Source: Acetobacteraceae bacterium
GTDB lineage: Bacteria; Pseudomonadota; Alphaproteobacteria; Acetobacterales; Acetobacteraceae
Direction of reading: 5' to 3'
NCBI GenBank assembly: GCA_027311485.1
Contig: DAICYU010000316.1
Span: 1-5,468, forward strand
Length of the DNA stretch: 5,468 bases
The notes under the pieces are model-generated. The model did not search any database, was not told the DNA's origin, and worked only from the letters and a program-made list of their open reading frames with translations. Within the stretch, counting starts at the first letter, position 1. Each line of letters begins with the position of its first letter. Made by a program: the position numbers and the translations under genes. This document shows positions 1 through 5,468 of the stretch, in pieces.

Positions 1-717
1 TTTGCGACGGGGACGATCCTGGTTTCGAGCTCGTCGCTGATGGCGCCATGGCTGCAGAACCTGGCAAACTATCCTGTCGAAACCGCCGGGCTCATCATGG
101 CGCCGCGCGGGATCGGCACGATGGCGGCGATGCTGACCGGCGGACGACTGGCGGCCAAGATCGATCCGCGTAAGCTGATGGCGTGCGGTATCCTCGCGCT
201 GACCTGGTCGATGTGGGAACAGACCGGCTGGACCCCGGATGTGTCGCAGTGGCGGATCGTCATCACGATCATCATTCAGGGCTTCGGCCTCGGCTTCGTG
301 TTCTTGCCGCTGCAGGTGCTGGCCTTCTCCACATTGTCGCCCCAGTACCGCACTGATGGCACCTCGCTGTTCAGCCTGTTCCGCAACATCGGCGCCGCCG
401 TCGGCGTTTCCGTCAGCTCGGCCATGCTGGCTCACAACACACAGGTTCTGCATGAGCAGATCGGTGCCTCTGTGACGCCCTTCAACCGCGCGCTGCAGGC
501 CAACAGTATTATCCGCCATGCCTGGAACCCGGCTCAAACCCACGGGGCGGCAGTGCTGGATCAAATGGTCAACATGCAGGCGCAAATCATCGCCTATATC
601 GACGACTACCGGCTCATGATCTTCACGACGCTTCCATCGCTGCTGCTGCTGCTGCTGCTCCGCCGTCCCCGACATCTCGCTGCGCCGGGGCCAGATGCGC
701 ATGCAGCTATGGACTGA
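1..717 (+). CDS. MFS transporter, DHA2 (EmrB-like, 14-TM) family, C-terminal part
   Basis: This is an inner-membrane, proton-driven exporter of the major facilitator superfamily, probably for drugs or other small molecules. The reading frame is open from base 1, so the true start is outside the window and the ATG at 40 is internal. The 238 visible residues hold several hydrophobic segments, at about 30-52, 58-70, 84-111, 120-144 and 205-220. The stretch GLGFVFLPLQVLAFSTL followed by RTDGTSLFSLFRNIG is typical of late helices in DHA2/EmrB-type proteins, including the conserved RNxG. A soluble loop separates the last two helices, and the protein ends in a short Pro/Ala-rich tail (HAAMD) after RRP, as in many alphaproteobacterial members. 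The final helix has seven consecutive leucines from a CTG repeat. EmrB-type exporters often sit beside an EmrA-type periplasmic adaptor, but none is visible here. Family is confident; the substrate is unknown. Confidence 0.88.
   Translation, partial: FATGTILVSSSSLMAPWLQNLANYPVETAGLIMAPRGIGTMAAMLTGGRLAAKIDPRKLMACGILALTWSMWEQTGWTPDVSQWRIVITIIIQGFGLGFVFLPLQVLAFSTLSPQYRTDGTSLFSLFRNIGAAVGVSVSSAMLAHNTQVLHEQIGASVTPFNRALQANSIIRHAWNPAQTHGAAVLDQMVNMQAQIIAYIDDYRLMIFTTLPSLLLLLLLRRPRHLAAPGPDAHAAMD
640..660 (+). repeat. CTG trinucleotide tract (six CTG plus CTC) in the exporter gene
   Basis: Six perfect CTG codons followed by CTC encode seven leucines in the last transmembrane helix of the MFS exporter. 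The tract is in frame, so gain or loss of a unit would change helix length by one leucine without shifting the frame. It may simply reflect leucine codon preference in a GC-rich genome. Confidence 0.7.
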
Positions 718-726
718 GGCAGATCG

Positions 727-1548
727 TCAGCTGCCGGACGCCATCTCCGGCAGCCGCATCCACGCCTGAACCCGAGGCTTCAGCGCGGCGTCGCCGCATC
801 GCAGCGCACTGCCCATCGCGTCCAGCCGCACCAGCGCCAAGCCGATGCCATCCCGGCCAGACCGCATTGTGCCAACTTCAACCCCGTCCCGCAGGACCGG
901 CGTCCCCGGCGCGGGTAGCGGTCCGTCCACCGCGACCGGCATCAGCCGGCGCTTGACCAACCCGCGATACTTGGTACGCGCGGTCAGTTCCTGGCCCATG
1001 TAGCAGCCCTTCGACCAGGACACGCCATTCAGCTCATCGAAGCCAGCTTCCAGGAGCACGCTCCGGTCCGCCTCCATGTCCCGGGATCCTTCCGGCAGGC
1101 CCGCATTCAGCCGGTAGGCGTCCCAATCAGCTGGCGTCGCTGTGGTGGCAACCGGGTCGGCCGACAGGATGCGCCAGGCAAAATGCGCTAGCCGTGGGTC
1201 CGGTGCCATGATGCCAGCTACCTCCGGCCGGCCGCCCCAGGCCACATACACGCGGTGGGCGGGGTGTTCGGCCAACGTCACCTTCATGCGCAAACGGTAT
1301 CGCGAAAGCCGCTGGAGCAGCATCCCGACCTGAGCCCGTTCGCAATCCAGCAGCAGCCTCTCTCCATCCGACAGGACAAAGAAGTCAGCGAGCCATTTGC
1401 CTTGCGGCGTCAGCAGTGCGGCCCAGACGGCGTGCCCGGGCGCGGCGGCGGCGATGTCGTTGGAAACCAGGCCTTGCAGGAATGCAACGCGGTCATCCCC
1501 TTCGACCGCTATGACGCCTCTTTCCGGAAGGTGTGTGATCTGGATCAT
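727..1548 (-). CDS. ygfZ: YgfZ/GcvT-like folate-binding Fe-S cluster maturation protein
   Basis: The product is a 273-residue cytosolic protein of the YgfZ/IBA57 (CAF17) family. Members bind tetrahydrofolate and support assembly or repair of certain Fe-S enzymes, such as the tRNA methylthiotransferase MiaB in E. coli. The family signature KGCYMGQE lies at residues 180-187 and contains the conserved cysteine C182; it is followed by TARTKYRG. The N-terminus LPERGVIAVEGDDRVAFLQG and the SND at 29-31 are typical of the GcvT-like fold, as is the GLPEG region at 150-154. The protein is shorter than E. coli YgfZ (about 326 residues), as is usual in alphaproteobacteria. The frame is open upstream to 1719, but I chose the ATG at 1548 because family homology begins there and the upstream extension is arginine-rich and anti-correlates with any domain. 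The start lies inside the 3' end of the glycosyltransferase gene (56-bp overlap), suggesting coupled expression. Confidence 0.9.
   Translation of the reverse strand: MIQITHLPERGVIAVEGDDRVAFLQGLVSNDIAAAAPGHAVWAALLTPQGKWLADFFVLSDGERLLLDCERAQVGMLLQRLSRYRLRMKVTLAEHPAHRVYVAWGGRPEVAGIMAPDPRLAHFAWRILSADPVATTATPADWDAYRLNAGLPEGSRDMEADRSVLLEAGFDELNGVSWSKGCYMGQELTARTKYRGLVKRRLMPVAVDGPLPAPGTPVLRDGVEVGTMRSGRDGIGLALVRLDAMGSALRCGDAALKPRVQAWMRLPEMASGS
731..753. terminator. Candidate hairpin at the convergent gene ends
   Basis: A perfect 8-bp inverted repeat (CTGCCGGA at 731-738, TCCGGCAG at 746-753) encloses a 7-base loop. It starts 14 bases after the stop codon of the exporter and lies inside the last codons of the ygfZ-like gene. 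Its position suits termination of the plus-strand transcript. Neither strand has a T-run after the stem, so it is not a canonical intrinsic terminator and may instead act as a 3'-end stabilising stem or be incidental. A competing pairing of GGCAG (718-722) with CTGCC (731-735) is also possible. Confidence 0.4.
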
Positions 1549-4500
1549 TGTCCAGATGTAATTCCTGCCGCGGCCGCCGCAAGGCTGTCGGCGGCGCGTC
1601 CGGTTTGTTGAACAGCATCTCCAGCGCCGCGCGGCGCGCAGCAGCAGCGGCGGCGAGCGACCCCGTTTCCTCAAATGCCAGCCGCGACCGCGCCGCGCGT
1701 GTGTGGCGGCAAGCCTCATCCCGGATCATCCAGTCGATGGCGGCGTACCAGGCGGACGGCGTGTTCGCCACCAGTTGCCCGGCAGGTCCGTCGGCAAGGG
1801 TGCCACGGTAAACCGGTGTGTCGGAGGCAAGCACCAGCATGCCCGACGCAGCATATTCAAGTGCCTGAACAGGGGACTTGGCGCTGTTGGCAGGCCGATC
1901 CCGCAGCGGTGCAAGCCCGATGTGCCAGCCCGGATGCACGGCGCCAAACCAATGCACGAACGCGGGGTAGGACCGCGACGCGAGATCGGAGGGCTGTAAG
2001 CGGTGCAGGCCGTCTGGCAGGTCCGGCCGGTTATCCAGGCCGAGTATGTCGATCGCGACCTTGTCGCCATAGGCGCTTTTGAGTCGGACCAGCGCCGTCT
2101 CGATCAGCGCAAAATTCTCATCGTCGGCGCCGCCGACCCAAAGGATGCGTGTCTGTGTGTCCCAGCGGCGCGTCGGCAGGCGTCGCGGCTGCCAGATCCG
2201 TTCGTCCAGTTTGGTTTCCAGGATGGTGACCGGAGCGCGGATAGGGGCGATCCGCCTGCCGATTTCGGCCGAGGCAACCCAGACTGCGTCGGCTGCCTGC
2301 AAAAGCCGCCGTAGAACCTTCGGCGCGCAGCCGCTCTCTGCCGGGTCGGCATCAAGGTCCAGCACCAGTCGGCCTCCCGCCTCGTCCCTGTAGGCAATCA
2401 AGGCTTCGGCCGCCGCTGCGTCGGAAAGCGCCGCGGGTTGCACCATAACGATGTCGGCGGACTGTCGCGTGAAGGTGCTGGCATCGGCGAGTTCAAGCCT
2501 GTGCCCGCCACCGATCGCGGGATGATCCAGCGGTTGCAATAGCCGCGTATACCCGGACGGTGCGATCGAACCGTCCGGCTGTCGCGCCGGCAGGGCCAGA
2601 ATGCGTCTAAGCCTCGATGGCGTACGCCGAACGACGCGCCGCTTGGCCAGATAGTCCCGCGCGTAGAAATCCGGCATTGCCGCGGGTCTCCGGTTTGCCG
2701 GTCTTGGGGTGGGGGCTATGTCCGGGCGACTCGCCAGAACCTGGCGCACCTGCTCGAAGACCGCCATCAGATCATCGGGCGGTGCACGATGGTCGACCAG
2801 CCATGTCAGTGGCCGACCCGACAGGCGTTCTGTGAAGGCACCCAGATCGGTCGCGACGATCGGCAGGCCGGTCTCGATCGCCGTACCCAGGGCCTCGCTG
2901 TCCGTTTCAGGCGCGGTGGAGGCGAACCAGAAAACATGCGGCTTCGTCTGGCGGATCAGATCCGGCAGATCGCTGTCCTCATATCGGCCGGTTTGCGCGA
3001 CCAGCCTCAAGGCAACCTGTGGGAACAAATCGTCAGTATAACCGATCAGGTGGATAGCCAGACCGCTGCGCCGGGCAGCTTCGGCCACCATGGCGACCGT
3101 GCGCGCCCCCCTGGGATTGGTCAGTGCGCCCAGCACCACGATCCGCAATACCGGTCCCGAATACGCCGGCACCGTCACCGGCCAGGTTGCCCCCGCTGGC
3201 GCGTCGTGTGGAGCGACAACCGCGCGTTCAGCCAGGCCGTAGCGCTGCAGCCTGCGCTTTGTGTCATGGCTTGGGCAGATGACGCGATCGGCCTCAAGAA
3301 ACTGCCAGGCGTGCTTTAGGCGCCACGAGAGGATGTCCCGTGCGCCATGGTTGATGCCATTTGCATCGGCGATGCAGGCGTTGCAGTGGGCCGGGCCGGG
3401 TTCGCCGCAGTAGAGACCCTCCTGCCACGGCAGCAAGTTTCGCTGCGGGCAGATCGCAAGGTAGTCGTGTACCGTGATGTCGAACGGGACGCCGAGCCGT
3501 CGCACGAGCGCTTTGATATCCAGGCCTGTGGGGTTCAGGTCGTGGATGTGCAGGCGGGAAACGTGCATGGCGCGCAGCACCTGTTCCTGCTGATCGTCGC
3601 GCTCCACGGGTAGGACCAGCCGCGGATGTCCGGGCAGCGCTGGCACCGACAGGGTGATGTCGTGCCTGGCGATTTCCAGCAGCAGGAACCGGGCCTTGTC
3701 GTGGAAGCGCGCCATCAGACTGCCGATGTGCCGCCGGACGCCATCGTCCGCACCTCGAGTCGCCATCAGGATCACCGGCAATCCCGAAAGCCGGAACAAG
3801 GCAGCGGTCATGGCAAAGCGATAGGCTGTCAGAGCGCTGAACCGGACGGTGCCGGCCAGATGTCTTGGATGGCCAGGATAGCGTTGCTGCAGTAACGCGG
3901 CCGCCCGGGCATCCGGCTTGTCATGGCGAACGACGGCATCAGCGCGCGGGTGGCGATGCACAAACGTGTCGCAGGCCAGACGATGCGTCCAGCCTTTCGC
4001 GTCGGCACGCAAGCAGAAGTCGGTCACGGAGTCGTGGCCAAGCGGGAACCCTTCGGCGTCAAAGTCACCAAGCTCGTTCAATGCGGTTCTGCGGATATAC
4101 AGGCAGATAGCTTGAGTTGAGGGTGTTTGGACGAAGCGACCGCTGTTCACGGTCCGGCAGACCTCGTCGATCTGGTCCAGGCTGTGCCCGAACGGCAATG
4201 GCGCATCCGGGTCGTCCAGGCGGTTGTCCGTCGCGGCGACGTTGGAAAGTGGAGAAACCGCAGCGATCCGTGGCGCTGCATAGGCGTGCGCTGCAAGGCG
4301 GGTAAGCCAGCCGGCCGCGAACTCGGTATCGCTGCTCAACAGCACGACGTCGTTGTCGCCTGCTTCGGCCATCCCGCGATTGACCGAGGCGGCGAAGCCA
4401 GAAGGGCGCCTGTTGCGTAACAGCGTGATGCGTCCGGCATCCGCGAGTTGCTGAAGCCAGGCGACCAGGGCGGCATCGGGGCAACAATCCTCGACGACGA

Positions 4501-5056
4501 TGACGCGACCCGGCATCGAGCCTGAATCGGCCAGCACGGCGTTGAGACAGCTTTGCGTGTCGTCTGCGCCGCCGTGCACCGGGATTACAATATCGGCGAC
4601 GACGCCCTCGGGCGGCAGTGGTGGCAGCTGATCGGATGGCTGGTAGTCGCCGATGTGGAACGGCTTTTCGGTCGGATAGCACAGGCTATGGCCAACCCGC
4701 AGGTGAAACAGCAGCGGGTTTGACGCTGCCTCGGGATGCTCGTGCGTGTAGAAATCGGCATCAAAGCGCGGATGCGGATTGCGTGCTTCTGAGGCCCCGG
4801 ACAACAGGTAGTGTAGCAGCGGGGCCGCGCCGCTGGCAGCGGCATCCCGATAGGTTTGCAGATACCAAGCGGTATCGAAAAAGCGGTTCGGATCGCGGCC
4901 TTCGGCGATGCCATGGCGCAGAAAATGCCGAACCGGGTCGAGACCTGCTGCGTCGATATCCGGGTAGCGCTTACGGTACCAATCTGGATCGACGAAGCCG
5001 GCGATGACCCGGCTTAGGTGTGTTCCCTCCAGGGTGTTGGGCCGGTCGTGGCTCAT
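1493..5056 (-). CDS. Three-module glycosyltransferase: WY repeats, GT2, GT4, GT4-like
   Basis: This 1187-residue protein probably transfers several sugars during surface glycan assembly at the cytoplasmic side of the inner membrane; no transmembrane helix or signal peptide is evident. Residues 22-133 hold three repeats of the DPxWYxxxYPDI...HFLxHGxxEGRxPxxxF type. Residues about 151-400 form a GT2 (GT-A fold) domain: ADIVIPVHGG at 154-163, VVED at 187-190, GFAASVNRGM at 220-229, and SSDTEF at 241-246 with DTE in the DXD position. Its expected GYGEExDFCLR motif reads GHDSVTDFCLR (340-350). Residues about 420-785 form a GT4 domain: TVHDYLAICP at 528-537, a four-cysteine cluster (C536, C550, C558, C561), and PETDSEALGTAIETGLPIVA at 716-735. 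Residues about 830-1150 are a second GT4-like unit with VASDT-type features: WVGG at 973-976, GWHIGLAPL at 1043-1051, and KSPVQALEYAASG at 1060-1072. The start is set by an ATGA overlap with the upstream glycosyltransferase and by the repeats that follow soon after. Donor, acceptor and product are unknown. Confidence 0.9.
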   Translation of the reverse strand: MSHDRPNTLEGTHLSRVIAGFVDPDWYRKRYPDIDAAGLDPVRHFLRHGIAEGRDPNRFFDTAWYLQTYRDAAASGAAPLLHYLLSGASEARNPHPRFDADFYTHEHPEAASNPLLFHLRVGHSLCYPTEKPFHIGDYQPSDQLPPLPPEGVVADIVIPVHGGADDTQSCLNAVLADSGSMPGRVIVVEDCCPDAALVAWLQQLADAGRITLLRNRRPSGFAASVNRGMAEAGDNDVVLLSSDTEFAAGWLTRLAAHAYAAPRIAAVSPLSNVAATDNRLDDPDAPLPFGHSLDQIDEVCRTVNSGRFVQTPSTQAICLYIRRTALNELGDFDAEGFPLGHDSVTDFCLRADAKGWTHRLACDTFVHRHPRADAVVRHDKPDARAAALLQQRYPGHPRHLAGTVRFSALTAYRFAMTAALFRLSGLPVILMATRGADDGVRRHIGSLMARFHDKARFLLLEIARHDITLSVPALPGHPRLVLPVERDDQQEQVLRAMHVSRLHIHDLNPTGLDIKALVRRLGVPFDITVHDYLAICPQRNLLPWQEGLYCGEPGPAHCNACIADANGINHGARDILSWRLKHAWQFLEADRVICPSHDTKRRLQRYGLAERAVVAPHDAPAGATWPVTVPAYSGPVLRIVVLGALTNPRGARTVAMVAEAARRSGLAIHLIGYTDDLFPQVALRLVAQTGRYEDSDLPDLIRQTKPHVFWFASTAPETDSEALGTAIETGLPIVATDLGAFTERLSGRPLTWLVDHRAPPDDLMAVFEQVRQVLASRPDIAPTPRPANRRPAAMPDFYARDYLAKRRVVRRTPSRLRRILALPARQPDGSIAPSGYTRLLQPLDHPAIGGGHRLELADASTFTRQSADIVMVQPAALSDAAAAEALIAYRDEAGGRLVLDLDADPAESGCAPKVLRRLLQAADAVWVASAEIGRRIAPIRAPVTILETKLDERIWQPRRLPTRRWDTQTRILWVGGADDENFALIETALVRLKSAYGDKVAIDILGLDNRPDLPDGLHRLQPSDLASRSYPAFVHWFGAVHPGWHIGLAPLRDRPANSAKSPVQALEYAASGMLVLASDTPVYRGTLADGPAGQLVANTPSAWYAAIDWMIRDEACRHTRAARSRLAFEETGSLAAAAAARRAALEMLFNKPDAPPTALRRPRQELHLDNDPDHTPSGKRRHSGRRG
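1562..1566 (-). promoter_or_regulatory. Possible weak ribosome binding site for the ygfZ-like gene
   Basis: On the minus strand AGGAA lies 13 bases before the ATG at 1548. The spacing is longer than optimal, and a closer CTGGA ends only two bases before the ATG. Initiation may therefore rely partly on ribosomes finishing the overlapping glycosyltransferase gene. The site lies within glycosyltransferase coding sequence. Confidence 0.35.
4658..4993 (-). repeat. Three protein-level WY-type repeats at the glycosyltransferase N-terminus
   Basis: Residues 22-59, 60-97 and 98-133 of the 1187-residue protein repeat a pattern of about 36-39 residues: F-D-x-x-W/F-Y near the start, then H-Y/F-L, G, and an R/N-P-x-x-F end. 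The first copy is the cleanest (DPDWYRKRYPDI ... EGRDPNRF), the second is intermediate (DTAWYLQTY ... EARNPHPRF), and the third is degenerate (DADFYTHEH ... TEKPF). Such repeats are common before GT2/GT4 domains in alphaproteobacterial polysaccharide enzymes. A role in binding partners or acceptor is inference only. Confidence 0.75.
5053..5056 (-). promoter_or_regulatory. ATGA stop/start overlap linking two glycosyltransferase genes
   Basis: On the minus strand the upstream gene's TGA (5055-5053) shares bases with the ATG (5056-5054) of the 1187-residue glycosyltransferase. No convincing Shine-Dalgarno sequence is present just before this ATG (the preceding bases are GCCGAAACCGCCGC), so re-initiation by the terminating ribosome is the likely way the second gene is translated. 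This implies a shared transcript and linked expression. Confidence 0.75.
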
Positions 5057-5468
5057 GCGGCGGTTTCGGCGGGTTCAAGGTTCAGGCTACGTGTCAGGGC
5101 TTCACGCCGGATCGAACCCTGGCCCGAGAGCGTCCCGTGGCGCAGAAACGCCTCACGCGCTCGGTCGCCCATCGACTGCCGCAGCACGCGGTTACGCACC
5201 AGCCAGTCTAGCGCCCCGTACCATGCAGCCGGGTCGTTCGGTACCAGTCGTCCGGCCGGCCCGTCCGCGATGGAGCCACGATAGACCGGCGTGTCGGATG
5301 CCAGCACAACCATTCCCAGCGCGGCGTAATCGAAAGCCTTTATCGGGGACTTGCAGCGGGTGAACGGCGAATCGATCAGGGGTGCCAGGCCGATATCCCA
5401 GCCCGGTTGCACGGAGGTCAGCCACTGCACAAAGCCGGGATACGATCGGGTGGCATGCGGAGAGGGCC
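5053..5468 (-). CDS. Glycosyltransferase, GT4-like C-terminal domain (5' end outside window)
   Basis: The last 137 residues of a protein that continues beyond the right edge. The frame is open to the window end, so the GTG at 5430 is not the start. It contains the C-lobe of a GT4-like glycosyltransferase: RSYPGFVQWL at 7-16, GWDIGLAPL at 22-30, KSPIKAFDYAALG at 39-51, and LASDTPVYRG at 55-64. It aligns without gaps to residues 1022-1145 of the downstream 1187-residue protein, with about 70 of 124 positions identical by hand count, so the two genes share a paralogous final domain. The position usually held by Glu in the EYAA motif is Asp here (FDYAA). It probably acts in the same glycan pathway as its neighbour. 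Whether it also carries repeats and GT2/GT4 modules cannot be seen. Confidence 0.85.
   Translation of the reverse strand, partial: PSPHATRSYPGFVQWLTSVQPGWDIGLAPLIDSPFTRCKSPIKAFDYAALGMVVLASDTPVYRGSIADGPAGRLVPNDPAAWYGALDWLVRNRVLRQSMGDRAREAFLRHGTLSGQGSIRREALTRSLNLEPAETAA

Noticed and set aside
1255..1611. 118-codon open frame on the plus strand
   Set aside because: It runs antisense to the 5' half of the ygfZ-like gene and its junction with the glycosyltransferase; it has no recognisable domain.
1549..1719. N-terminal extension of the ygfZ-like frame to an ATG at 1719
   Set aside because: The extra 57 residues are Arg-rich, lie entirely antiparallel to no domain, and coincide with the glycosyltransferase coding sequence in another frame; the family's conserved start begins at the ATG at 1548.
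2789..3319. 176-codon open frame on the plus strand
   Set aside because: It is antisense to the GT4 domain, which has clear conserved motifs; its own translation shows no recognisable family or ribosome binding site.
4322..4330. DTE instead of DXD in the GT2 domain as a sign of inactivity
   Set aside because: SDTE at this position is common in active-looking GT2 relatives of this subgroup, so it is not by itself unusual.
4065..4682. 205-codon open frame on the minus strand
   Set aside because: It lies wholly inside the GT2 part of the large glycosyltransferase in another frame, is very Arg-rich and shows no domain; it is a shadow frame typical of GC-rich DNA.
5053..5056. Possible frameshift splitting one longer glycosyltransferase into two genes
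   Set aside because: The upstream frame ends after a complete C-terminal domain and the next begins with a normal N-terminal repeat region, so the ATGA is a normal coupled gene junction rather than a broken gene.

Overview
The window comes from a GC-rich bacterial chromosome. The protein styles (a DHA2-type MFS exporter with a C-terminus ending HAAMD, a short YgfZ/GcvT-like protein, and very large glycosyltransferases starting with DPxWYxxxYPDI repeats) suggest an alphaproteobacterium, most likely Acetobacterales/Acetobacteraceae. That assignment is inference from protein style, not from a marker gene.

Layout: (i) 1-717, plus strand: the 3' part of an MFS drug/solute exporter whose start lies left of the window. 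(ii) 727-1548, minus strand: a complete ygfZ-like gene for a folate-binding Fe-S maturation protein, convergent with the exporter across only 9 bp. (iii) 1493-5056, minus strand: one 1187-residue protein with N-terminal WY-type repeats, a GT2 domain, a GT4 domain and a second GT4-like domain. It overlaps the start of ygfZ by 56 bp. (iv) 5053-5468, minus strand: the C-terminal end of a second glycosyltransferase, paralogous to the C-terminus of the 1187-residue protein and joined to it by an ATGA stop/start overlap.

The minus-strand genes read upstream glycosyltransferase -> 1187-residue glycosyltransferase -> ygfZ with no intergenic space, so they are probably co-transcribed. The two glycosyltransferases most likely act together on a surface polysaccharide or glycan; the acceptor and sugars cannot be read from the sequence. 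The ygfZ gene appears to be a housekeeping gene lying downstream of the glycan genes rather than a functional partner.

There are no gene-free stretches over 300 bp, and I see no tRNA, rRNA, CRISPR array, insertion sequence or phage feature. I do not see a clearly new biological system. The most notable points are the three-module glycosyltransferase, an apparently degenerate catalytic-base motif in its GT2 domain, the tandem C-terminal homology between neighbouring genes, and the long GT/ygfZ overlap.
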